From Candidatus Zixiibacteriota bacterium (lineage in GTDB: Bacteria > Zixibacteria > MSB-5A5 > UBA10806 > 4484-95), in NCBI GenBank assembly GCA_024231855.1, contig JAAEQD010000105.1, positions 1 through 43,234 on the forward strand: a stretch of DNA of 43,234 nucleotides, read 5' to 3'. Positions within the stretch are counted from its first letter, which is position 1, and each line of letters opens with the position of its first letter. The position numbers and the translations under genes were made by a program. Positions 1-7,532 of this stretch are shown here, piece after piece. Under the pieces are notes generated by a model. That model searched no databases, was not told the DNA's origin, and saw only the letters and a program-made list of their open reading frames with translations.

Positions 1-663
1 ATGATGAAATTCGATCTCGAGCCGTTCATGGGCGAGCAAATAGACGCGGCTATTCTGTATCTGAACCGTTTCTACGGCTGCGAGCACGGCAATACTGTGG
101 CCGATTTCTACGAGATTCTCGAAGATTGGGATGAAGCCACCTGGCCGGATGATTGTTGTATAGATCATGGTATGAACTCCTGGTCGCGTTATACATTCAC
201 AGTGATGGGGTATAACGCCATCGATCTCTCGGTCATGATACAGGCATTCCTGGATGGCTATATGACCAATTACGGTTTCGTTATCAAAGGCGAAAATGGC
301 ACCCGTCTCAGCAAGATATACTCCAGTGAAGCTGTGCCGGAAGTGGCCCCTTATCTCGAATTAATAGGTCTGACATCTATCGAGGACAACCAGCCCGTGC
401 CCAGAGAATTTGATGTCTGCGCCTATCCCAACCCGTTCAACGCCCAAACCACGATCAGCTATACTTTGACTGAGCCATCTGAGGTCACCCTTGAGATATA
501 CGATATCCTCGGCAACCTGGTCGAGACATTGGTAGATCAAAGTCAACCGGCCGGCCATCATCAAATTAGCTGGCATGCTAATGATGTATCATCGGGGATG
601 TATTTCTATAAGATACAAGTTGGTGATCGGGCTGAGATTGATAAGCTGGTTTTGTTGAAATAA
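1..663 (+). CDS. Secreted DNRLRE-type protein with type IX sorting domain (5' end probably missing)
   Basis: The window begins inside or at the start of this 220-residue reading frame. Residues about 3-120 look like the second half of a DNRLRE/CBM96-type beta-sandwich (FDL near the start, then an I-x-A-x-L-Y-L strand and aromatic-rich strands). This module is found in exported surface proteins. Residues about 138-220 form a type IX (Por) C-terminal sorting domain with YPNPFN, YDILG, QPAG and SGMYFYK motifs and a final LVLLK. No signal peptide is present, and the module appears to be entered part-way, so I infer that the ATG at base 1 is an internal methionine and the real start lies to the left. 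The stop lies 24 bases from the convergent SDR gene. The cargo function is unknown; the family points only to an extracellular or cell-surface location. Confidence 0.75.
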   Translation: MMKFDLEPFMGEQIDAAILYLNRFYGCEHGNTVADFYEILEDWDEATWPDDCCIDHGMNSWSRYTFTVMGYNAIDLSVMIQAFLDGYMTNYGFVIKGENGTRLSKIYSSEAVPEVAPYLELIGLTSIEDNQPVPREFDVCAYPNPFNAQTTISYTLTEPSEVTLEIYDILGNLVETLVDQSQPAGHHQISWHANDVSSGMYFYKIQVGDRAEIDKLVLLK

Positions 664-687
664 GCTTTATTTAAGATAACATCTGCA

Positions 688-1584
688 TTATTTCTTAATA
701 TACTCTATAATACTGTCTTTAAATTTATCCGGCGTTATCCCCAGCTCCCCGAAAACCGCGTCATCATCGCTGGTGGAACCGGCCAGCAGCATTTTTATCG
801 TATCCACCGATAGCGGGCCGGGCATCAGGCGGCCGAACAGGCGGGCCTTTAGCATAATCAGGCCGGCGGGGAAATGAATCTTGCGGGCCTTACTCTTGCC
901 CATCGCCTTTGCCACCGTATCGAGCATCTCATCGAATGTGAATGTATCGGGGCCGGCTATATCGTAGGTTTTGCCGAATGTTTCGGGCTTGTCGATTGCC
1001 CTGACGAAAGCATCGGCAACGTTGAATACCGAGACCGGCTGGAATTTGTACTGCCCATCGCCGATAACCGGGAAAAACGGGGCTAGCCTGATCGCTTTGG
1101 CTATCATGGAGGTGAGATGATCATCGGGGCCGTAAACAACCGATGGCCTGAATATCGTATAGTCAAGGCCGGATGATTTGACCACGTTCTCGCCCAGGCG
1201 TTTGGTCTCCATGTATTCGGTATCGATTTTGCCGCCGGCGCCCAGCGCCGACATCTGCAGGAAACGCTTGACTCCGCCATCCTGGGCCGCCTTGACCAGG
1301 CTCATCGGTATCAGGTGATGCGCGAAATCGAATGAGGTCTCTTTGGTTTCCCTGATTATGCCGATGAGGTTGATAATCACCGGGTAATCCTTGACCGAAT
1401 TGACCAATTGGGACGGCGAATCGTAGTAAACATATTGGGACTCGGTGCCGGAAAAACTGGCAATTTTCAGAAGCGCGCCCGGCCGGATCAATGCTTTTAC
1501 ATGATGTCCGGATTCGACCAGCTTCTTTATGATTACTTTGCCGATAAAACCGGTGCCGCCGGCGATTGCTACATTCATTGGCAT
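688..1584 (-). CDS. NDUFA9-like NAD(P)-binding protein (atypical SDR)
   Basis: This 298-residue protein begins with a Rossmann nucleotide-binding motif GGTGFIG at residues about 9-15, followed by a basic residue typical of NAD(P)H selection. A YMETKRLGE stretch near residue 124 matches the Tyr-x-x-x-Lys region of extended or atypical short-chain dehydrogenases. FRPSVVYGPDDH and a C-terminal substrate-loop region resemble the bacterial complex I NDUFA9 subunit family/NmrA group. Such proteins are often binding or assembly factors rather than proven enzymes, and no respiratory complex genes are adjacent, so the role is open. Two start codons are possible (ATG at 1584 and ATG at 1578); neither has a strong ribosome binding site. 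Confidence 0.8.
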   Translation of the reverse strand: MPMNVAIAGGTGFIGKVIIKKLVESGHHVKALIRPGALLKIASFSGTESQYVYYDSPSQLVNSVKDYPVIINLIGIIRETKETSFDFAHHLIPMSLVKAAQDGGVKRFLQMSALGAGGKIDTEYMETKRLGENVVKSSGLDYTIFRPSVVYGPDDHLTSMIAKAIRLAPFFPVIGDGQYKFQPVSVFNVADAFVRAIDKPETFGKTYDIAGPDTFTFDEMLDTVAKAMGKSKARKIHFPAGLIMLKARLFGRLMPGPLSVDTIKMLLAGSTSDDDAVFGELGITPDKFKDSIIEYIKK

Positions 1585-1709
1585 ACTTCGCTAATACCTG
1601 TCATTGCTGACAGATCGTTCGTAATTTAATTTTGTTCAAACCACAGAGACATATACACCTTACCCGGGATGGCGGGGCTGGATGGGACAAGAGGGATAAG
1701 TTTCGGTTA

Positions 1710-2957
1710 CTACCCGCTCATCGAATCCAAAAACTTGATATTGGTTTTGGTCTTTAACAGTCTATCAAGCATAAACTCCATAGCATCAACCGGGCTCATT
1801 TCGTTAAGGAATTTCCGCAATATCCAGATCCGGTTCAACTCATCGGCGGTCAGCAGCAGTTCTTCCTTACGGGTACCGGAACGGTTGATATCGATCGCCG
1901 GGAATGTGCGACGGTCGGCCAGGCGGCGATCCAGAACGATTTCCATATTGCCGGTGCCTTTGAATTCCTCGAAAATAACATCATCCATACGCGAGCCGGT
2001 TTCGATTAAGGCGGTGGCGATAATAGTCAACGAGCCGCCCTCCTCGATATTTCTGGCCGCGCCGAAGAATCGTTTGGGTTTCTGAAGGGCGTTGGAATCA
2101 ACACCACCGGAGAGGATTTTGCCGGAATGCGGCACGACGGCGTTGTAAGCCCGCGCCAGACGAGTGATAGAATCCAGCAGAATACAAACATCCTTCTTAT
2201 GCTCGACCAACCGCTTGGCTTTCTCGATCACCATCTCGGCTACGGTTACGTGCCGGTCGGCCGGTTCATCGAAAGTCGAGGATATCACTTCGGCTTTCAC
2301 CGTGCGTTCCATATCGGTAACCTCTTCAGGCCGCTCATCGATTAAAAGGACAATCAGCTTCGTATCGGGATGGTTGGTTGTGATTGAGTTGGCGATTTTC
2401 TGCAGGATAATTGTTTTACCGGCTTTAGGCGGCGAGGTGATCAGACCGCGTTGCCCTTTGCCGATAGGCGTCAGCATATCCATTATCCTGGTAGTAGCGT
2501 CTTTGGGCGTGACCTCCAGCTTGACTTTTTCTTCCGGATAGAGGGGTGTCAGGTTATCGAAAAGGATTTTATGTTTGGCGATTTCGGGATTTTCGAAATT
2601 AACCGCCTCGATTTTCAGAAGCGCGAAATACCTTTCGGTTTCTTTCGGAGGTCTGACCTGGCCGGAGACCGTATCCCCGGAACGAAGGTCGAACTTCTTA
2701 ATTTGTGATGGGCTAACATAAATATCATCCGGGCCGGGCAGATAGTTGTAGTCTGGACTGCGCAGAAAGCCATAGCCTTCCGAAAGCACCTCCAGCACAC
2801 CTTCGGCGAAAATGAGGCCGTCCTGTTCGGTTTGAGCTTCGAGAATCTTGAAGATAAGTTCCGATTTCTTCAATCCGGAGATTCCCGGTATCTGAAGTTC
2901 TTCCGCCAGGTTCGTTAACTCACTAATTGTTTTTGATTTTAATTCGACAATATCCAT
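1710..2957 (-). CDS. rho: Transcription termination factor Rho
   Basis: Rho is the hexameric RNA-dependent helicase that ends transcription. The 415-residue product has an N-terminal Rho_N helical domain (residues about 1-45), a cold-shock-like primary RNA-binding domain with [20 protein letters not shown] (about 59-78), and a RecA-like ATPase core. The core has a Walker A-type SPPKAGKT, the [10 protein letters not shown] segment and the Walker B-type [14 protein letters not shown]. The length is normal for Rho without the large insertions seen in some phyla. The ATG at 2957 follows an AAGGAG ribosome binding site. It lies about 100 bases downstream of rsfS on the same strand and could be read from the same transcript. 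Confidence 0.97.
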   Translation of the reverse strand: MDIVELKSKTISELTNLAEELQIPGISGLKKSELIFKILEAQTEQDGLIFAEGVLEVLSEGYGFLRSPDYNYLPGPDDIYVSPSQIKKFDLRSGDTVSGQVRPPKETERYFALLKIEAVNFENPEIAKHKILFDNLTPLYPEEKVKLEVTPKDATTRIMDMLTPIGKGQRGLITSPPKAGKTIILQKIANSITTNHPDTKLIVLLIDERPEEVTDMERTVKAEVISSTFDEPADRHVTVAEMVIEKAKRLVEHKKDVCILLDSITRLARAYNAVVPHSGKILSGGVDSNALQKPKRFFGAARNIEEGGSLTIIATALIETGSRMDDVIFEEFKGTGNMEIVLDRRLADRRTFPAIDINRSGTRKEELLLTADELNRIWILRKFLNEMSPVDAMEFMLDRLLKTKTNIKFLDSMSG

Positions 2958-3064
2958 AAAATTTACTCCTTGTATTTTCTCTCGAGGTGAAGGCAGGGGG
3001 ATTTCGGAACTAATCCCTCAACTGATTCAAGCACTTGTCAGCTTGCTTTTGGGATGGCAAGTTA

Positions 3065-3415
3065 TTAATCTAGTTTCTCTCCAGGCGCGTCTCCCCATAG
3101 TTTCTCCAGAGAATAATATTCTCTAATATCAGGTTGAAATATATGTACTACAACGGTCACGTAATCTAAAAGCACCCATTGCATGTTGTTGTAACCCTCT
3201 ATATGCCAGGGTCTAACTTCCTTTTTCTTTAAGCCGTCGACGATATTATCGGCAATCGCCTTAACATGAACATCCACGGACCCGCTTATGATGACAAAAT
3301 AATTAGCTACGTCCGAACATTTGCGAAGGTCTAGCAATTGGATATCAAAACCATTCTTATCGAGAGCGAGTTTGCCGATTGTCCGGGCTAGTTTCTTTGG
3401 AGCAAAATCCGCCAA
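3065..3415 (-). CDS. rsfS: Ribosomal silencing factor RsfS (Iojap/YbeB family)
   Basis: The 116-residue protein is full length for RsfS, which binds large-subunit protein uL14 and blocks 30S joining during starvation. The family hallmark is seen in the segment VANYFVIISGS, followed by a W-H-I-E-G-Y-x-x-x-x-W-V-L-L-DY-x-x-V-V-V-H-I-F block and the terminal REYYSLEKLWGDA. The start is a TTG at 3415. An AAGGAAG ribosome binding site for it lies inside the last codons of the upstream LytR_C gene, whose stop is three bases away, so translation of the two is probably coupled. Confidence 0.95.
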   Translation of the reverse strand: MADFAPKKLARTIGKLALDKNGFDIQLLDLRKCSDVANYFVIISGSVDVHVKAIADNIVDGLKKKEVRPWHIEGYNNMQWVLLDYVTVVVHIFQPDIREYYSLEKLWGDAPGEKLD

Positions 3416-3418
3416 TTT

Positions 3419-3931
3419 TTATTCTTCCTTGCCTGATAATGATGCCAACACCGGTTGATAGTCGGCGCCAATAATAACTGTAACATCGATGTCGAGAAGG
3501 TTATCCGATAGCTTCTGGAGCAATAATTGTTCGGGTTTGGTATTTAAAATATCCGCGACTGTTATGGCCGCGTTCGAATAAGCATCGGTCCCACCTGGGT
3601 CTCCCTTGCGGTCGATGACCAGGGTTTTCTCGAAATTAAAGGCTTCCGCGTTGCCTTTGTCTATGATGTCAAAGATCACTCCTGTGGATGACTCCATAAA
3701 AGCTTTTGTCATCTCCCCGGCCGCACCCTTCACGCCGCATCCATTCTTAAGCTGTAAACGGATTAACTCCGGCTGTATTTGAGTAACAGTCACATCCGAT
3801 TGCGGTACCAACATCGATACCAGGAAAACCACAATAAAAACAGATAGAAATATTATCGCCCAGCCGGTAAATCCCGGGCTTTTTATCTGTCTTTTACTTT
3901 TTTTCTTCTTTGATGATTTCCTAATTGGCAT
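3419..3931 (-). CDS. Membrane-anchored LytR_C domain protein
   Basis: The 170-residue protein has a very basic N-terminus (KSSKKKKSKRQIK), one transmembrane helix at residues about 24-44, and an extracytoplasmic LytR_C-type domain. The domain shows LKNGCGVKGAAGEMTKAF near residue 62 and an AITVADIL...VTVIIGAD end. LytR_C domains occur at the C-terminus of LytR-CpsA-Psr enzymes and as stand-alone membrane proteins near rsfS and nadD in many bacteria. No catalytic LCP domain is present, so it is not itself a glycopolymer transferase. It overlaps functionally with rsfS only through operon position. The exact role is unknown. Confidence 0.82.
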   Translation of the reverse strand: MPIRKSSKKKKSKRQIKSPGFTGWAIIFLSVFIVVFLVSMLVPQSDVTVTQIQPELIRLQLKNGCGVKGAAGEMTKAFMESSTGVIFDIIDKGNAEAFNFEKTLVIDRKGDPGGTDAYSNAAITVADILNTKPEQLLLQKLSDNLLDIDVTVIIGADYQPVLASLSGKEE

Positions 3932-3968
3932 GACCCCTGGGAGGAGCTAGACGAGACGACTGATAGAC

Positions 3969-4442
3969 CTAATACCCCCTCCCGTTTTCATAAAATAAAG
4001 ACTCGGTATTATAATCATTACAAATATTGTCATAATAAAACGCCGGTACTTCTCGATAATTGAAATGGAAATACAGATTCCTGGATGGATTCCAACTTAT
4101 CGAAAGTGCCGGAATAATTCTGCCATTCCCCAGATTACCCCGGTCGGAACCAAACAAAGCGCTGGTGTTTTGCGCGTACCCCAGATCGAGCCTGATCTTA
4201 AGCGGATCGGAAACCTGATATTCAATCGAGTTAAAATACATGCCCATACTTTGCGAGCCATATTTGGAGGAATTGTACGATAGGGAAAAGCTATGAGACA
4301 TATGGAAACGGCTTGGGTCGAGCAAAGAGAACGATGATTGGGACGGTTGGTTAATCTGAGACGTGAAATCGCCCTTTTGCTGAGCGCTTACCTGTCCGGC
4401 AAGAATCACTGCCACGCCAATAATAATAATCTTTTTTATCAT
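3969..4442 (-). CDS. Small exported beta-rich protein of unknown function
   Basis: I do not recognise this 157-residue protein. It has a clear signal peptide (residues 1-20, ending VSAQ), then a Ser/Gln-rich stretch. The remainder alternates short polar and hydrophobic strands, such as HSFSLSYNSSKYGS, SMGMYFNSIEYQV, LKIRLDLGYAQ and LYFHFNYREVPAFYY. This is the pattern of an outer-membrane beta-barrel fragment or a small surface beta-sandwich. The ATG at 4442 follows GGGAGGT. It lies between the glmU-like gene and the LytR_C gene on the same strand, with about 100 and 37 bases of spacing, so it may be part of the same transcription unit. Confidence 0.7.
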   Translation of the reverse strand: MIKKIIIIGVAVILAGQVSAQQKGDFTSQINQPSQSSFSLLDPSRFHMSHSFSLSYNSSKYGSQSMGMYFNSIEYQVSDPLKIRLDLGYAQNTSALFGSDRGNLGNGRIIPALSISWNPSRNLYFHFNYREVPAFYYDNICNDYNTESLFYENGRGY

Positions 4443-4539
4443 AATAGTTTAACCTCCCACCAACCTATCATGGTAACCACAGTTTACCAGTTGGCCGGCT
4501 ACCTGTCAATCTTTTTCTTATTTTACCAAAATATTAATA

Positions 4540-5280
4540 CTATTGTTCCTTGATTATTGATTCCATCAAGTTTAGTTCATCCTGCGAGTTTACGCCCATT
4601 CCCTCATTGGGATTATCGGAAATTAAGGCAGACACCTTTAGATTGTCAGTCCTGAACAAGGCTATTGTATCGGTCAGGTAATACTCGGCCTGCGCGTTTT
4701 CGGCCTTTAGAAGCTTAAGTACGGGAACCAGCTTCGAGAAATCGAAACAATATGCCGCCGTATTCACTTCATCAATCAGACGGATTTTTTCATCGGCATC
4801 CTTATATTCGACAATGGCCTTTAAAAAGCCATCTTTGTCGCGGACTATTCGCCCGTAACTTCCTGGGTCATCAAGCCTTACAGTAAGCGCGGTAGCCGCG
4901 GAGCCGGTTTCACGCCGTTTATTTATCAAACCGGTCATTGTCGCCGGAGTGATAAAAGGCATATCGCCACAGAGAACAAGCAAATCGCCCACGAATCCCT
5001 CAATCGCCGGCATTGCTATCTGCACCGCATGTCCCGTTCCTAATTGGGGCTCCTGAATGACGAATTTAATGCCTCTATCGGCTAATTTCTCTTTAACCAG
5101 TTCATGTTTATGGCCGACAACGAGAACTATGTTTTCCACCCCGGCTTTTCTTACGTTTTCTATTACATGGTCCACAAGATATCTGCCATCCAGCTTGTGG
5201 AGCACTTTCGGTAGATCGGATTTCATCCGCTTACCCTTACCGGCGGCAAGTATTACCGCCGTTGTATTATTGACACTCAT
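4540..5280 (-). CDS. GlmU-like nucleotidyltransferase (uridylyltransferase domain only)
   Basis: The 246-residue protein carries the sugar-nucleotide transferase fold of the N-terminal half of GlmU. It has AVILAAGKGKRM (residues about 8-19) with the downstream K of LPKVLH, a QxxxLGTGHAVQ block, the metal-binding CGDMPF, and NTAAY plus YYLTDT near the end. It should make a UDP-sugar, most likely UDP-GlcNAc from GlcNAc-1-phosphate. GlmU is normally about 450 residues with a left-handed beta-helix acetyltransferase domain. That half is absent, and the stop is followed by an unrelated exported-protein gene, so this is a one-domain form. Archaeal and some bacterial pathways use such stand-alone enzymes. 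The ATG at 5280 follows AGGATAAG. Confidence 0.85.
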   Translation of the reverse strand: MSVNNTTAVILAAGKGKRMKSDLPKVLHKLDGRYLVDHVIENVRKAGVENIVLVVGHKHELVKEKLADRGIKFVIQEPQLGTGHAVQIAMPAIEGFVGDLLVLCGDMPFITPATMTGLINKRRETGSAATALTVRLDDPGSYGRIVRDKDGFLKAIVEYKDADEKIRLIDEVNTAAYCFDFSKLVPVLKLLKAENAQAEYYLTDTIALFRTDNLKVSALISDNPNEGMGVNSQDELNLMESIIKEQ

Positions 5281-5665
5281 TCGCTTATCCTGGTTTAAAT
5301 CTATTTAATTGACTAACTATTAGTTCGGTTACCTTGATCCCTGCCTTTACTCAATGTTGGTTATGGCGGGGCATTCATTACATATTAATGTTTTAACACG
5401 TAGAAGTTATAATTGTTCATTGGTAATGTCAACCCTAATGAATTTGGAAGCTTGGGCTAAAGGTACCTTGATATCGAGATAATGATAAGATATAATCGCG
5501 ATCTTATCGCCTTAAATCCAATTGTACTATTGGATAATTCAGGTATATTTCGGCTGTCCTGATAAAGCGGATCAACTTGACATATTAATCAATATCTATT
5601 ATATTATTCATGAGTCTTAGTAGTATTTGGATTCAATATTTTTTCTGAGTAATTGAGAGGGATTC
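5281..5665. other. Divergent intergenic region
   Basis: This 385-base stretch separates the glmU-like gene (leftward) from the SBBP gene (rightward). I find no convincing coding frame. The right part is AT-rich and contains the promoter listed at 5577-5605. Leftward promoters for the glmU/rsfS/rho block presumably lie in the left half, but I could not single one out. Confidence 0.6.
5577..5605 (+). promoter_or_regulatory. Sigma-70 type promoter for the SBBP gene
   Basis: A perfect TTGACA at 5577-5582 is followed by a 17-base spacer and TATATT at 5600-5605, about 60 bases before the GTG start of the SBBP gene. This is the strongest match to a housekeeping promoter in the window. It is unlike the TTTG/TAnnTTTG promoters of Bacteroidota. 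Confidence 0.65.
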
Positions 5666-7387
5666 GTGCCTGAAAGCAGTATTTCCGGCACGTTAAAGCA
5701 GCTTGTTTGCATAGCGATCATAGTTATTTCTTTATCGGCAATATGCTTTAGCGTCGAGATAGTTTATAGTGGTTACCTGGGGGGGGTAAATTCAGATAAA
5801 GGCTTCGGTTTAGCGGTTAATAATAGCAACAGCGTAATCCTAACCGGAATGACCGCCTCGCCTGATTTTCCAACTTGCAACGCGTATGATAGCAGTTTCA
5901 ATGGTTTATGGGACGGTTATGTTTCGAGTTTATCGAATTCCGGAAATATATTGACAAGCAGCACTTTTATAGGCGGTCTAGGCGGCGCCCAGAGTTATGC
6001 CATGGCGATCGATGACCAGGGCAATATTTACATTACCGGTAAAACCAATGCCGAGGATTTTCCCGCTGTCCAGGCCTTTGATAGTACTTACAATGGCGGT
6101 GGCGATGCTTTTATAGCCAAATTTTCAGCGAAAGGAAACTCGTTGATTTTCAGTACTTATCTGGGGGGTGCCGCCGAGGATTGGGGGGATGATATACTAA
6201 TAGATAATCAGGGGAATATAATAGTAGTCGGTAATACGGAATCTTCGAATTTCCCATCGGTTAATGGCTTCGATAGTACCTTTAACGGCGGCTCCGATAT
6301 TTTTATCGCGAAATTGTCCCAGAGGGGAGATTCGCTTCTATATTGCTCTTTTCTGGGATCTGACCTTGATGACTATGCTACCAGCGTTGCCGTTGACAAT
6401 AATGATTGCGCGGTTATTGTCGGGAAGACCAATTCGGCGAATTTCCCGGCGGTTAATAATATCCGCGCTTTTCAAGGAGGGCTGGATGCTATTGTTACTA
6501 AAGTTTCATCCTCCGGTGGAAGTCTTCTTTACAGCTCCTGTCTGGGGGGCGAAGGCAACGAGCAAGCCAATGATGTGAAAATAGATAATCATGGTAACTG
6601 TATAATCACCGGTTGGACAACCTCGATCGATTTTCCGATAAAAAACGCCCTGGATAGCTGCTCTAATGGCGATTATGATATTTTCGTAGCCAAATTTAGA
6701 TCTGGTTTTCAATCGCTTGAATTCAGTACCTACCTGGGCGGCGAAGATCGCGATATAGCCAATGGCATGGCTTTGGATGACGACGGGAACATATATCTAA
6801 TTGGCGAAACCGAATCGGGAAATTTTCCGATAATTAAGCCAATTAGTGAATCGATAATGGGAAACAGCGATATATTTATAAGTCGTTTATCCGGCACCGG
6901 GAAGTTTCTCGAATTCAGCAGCTTCTATGGTGGTTCCGGGACTGATATCGGTAACGATATAGCGCTTGATTCGCGGGGCTGTATTTATATGACAGGTATT
7001 ACGGCCTCAACCGATTTCCCAACCGTATCTTCGATCGATTCTACACACAATGGGGGCGTTGACGCTTTTGTGGTGAAGATAAACAGATTATCCGAATCGG
7101 AACCTCCGGTCGAACCTCCGCCTGATCCTGTTGATCACGGCGGCTGCTACCCCAATCCCTTTAATAACCGGATTAATATCCAATATTCGGTCATCGAACC
7201 CGGTTGGGTTACTCTCGAGGTTTACGATATACTCGGCCGGAAAGTGGAAATGCTCGTTAGCGATTTTCAACCGGCCGGATCTCACGAGATCATCTGGGAC
7301 GCCGTAGATGTGCCATCCGGTATGTACTTCTATAAAATCCAGGCCGGCGATTTCAGCCAAACCAGAAAGATGACATTGCTGAAATAA
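5666..7387 (+). CDS. Secreted seven-bladed SBBP beta-propeller protein with type IX sorting domain
   Basis: The 573-residue protein starts at a GTG preceded by GAGAGGGA. It has a signal peptide (about 10-29) and then seven repeats of about 62 residues starting near 36, 99, 163, 227, 290, 353 and 418. Each repeat has the pattern S-T-Y-L-G-G ... A-x-D-x-x-G-N-I-x-I-x-G-x-T ... D-F-P-x-x-x ... G-G-x-D-A-F-I-A-K-x. This is the SBBP (seven-bladed beta-propeller) family, and seven copies would close one propeller. A proline-rich linker (480-488) leads to a type IX sorting domain (493-573). The expected location is the outer surface or the medium. The ligand is unknown. The last 53 bases of the gene are identical to those of the gene ending at 10052. 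Confidence 0.9.
   Translation: MPESSISGTLKQLVCIAIIVISLSAICFSVEIVYSGYLGGVNSDKGFGLAVNNSNSVILTGMTASPDFPTCNAYDSSFNGLWDGYVSSLSNSGNILTSSTFIGGLGGAQSYAMAIDDQGNIYITGKTNAEDFPAVQAFDSTYNGGGDAFIAKFSAKGNSLIFSTYLGGAAEDWGDDILIDNQGNIIVVGNTESSNFPSVNGFDSTFNGGSDIFIAKLSQRGDSLLYCSFLGSDLDDYATSVAVDNNDCAVIVGKTNSANFPAVNNIRAFQGGLDAIVTKVSSSGGSLLYSSCLGGEGNEQANDVKIDNHGNCIITGWTTSIDFPIKNALDSCSNGDYDIFVAKFRSGFQSLEFSTYLGGEDRDIANGMALDDDGNIYLIGETESGNFPIIKPISESIMGNSDIFISRLSGTGKFLEFSSFYGGSGTDIGNDIALDSRGCIYMTGITASTDFPTVSSIDSTHNGGVDAFVVKINRLSESEPPVEPPPDPVDHGGCYPNPFNNRINIQYSVIEPGWVTLEVYDILGRKVEMLVSDFQPAGSHEIIWDAVDVPSGMYFYKIQAGDFSQTRKMTLLK
7334..7386 (+). repeat. Shared sorting-domain 3' tail, copy 1
   Basis: These 53 bases encode the last residues of the sorting domain and the first two bases of the stop. 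They are identical, including all synonymous positions, to 9999-10051, and nearly identical to 12061-12110. Confidence 0.9.
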
Positions 7388-7429
7388 ACATAAATGTGAC
7401 TATATCAGATTGGCCGGCCAATAAAAGAC

Positions 7430-7457
7430 TTGACTGTATTTATTGTTAACTTATATT
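7430..7457 (+). promoter_or_regulatory. Sigma-70 type promoter for the gene at 7533
   Basis: TTGACT at 7430-7435, a 16-base spacer and TATATT at 7452-7457 lie about 75 bases before the ATG at 7533. A perfect 14-base palindrome (ATTGGCCGGCCAAT, 7409-7422) sits just upstream of the -35 box and could be a regulator site or part of the terminator of the previous gene. Confidence 0.55.
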
Positions 7458-7532
7458 CTTATATAGAGACCGATATAATATGTTTTGGAATTACCGGCAG
7501 TTACGGATCGGGGAGCATGAGGAGGAACAGCT

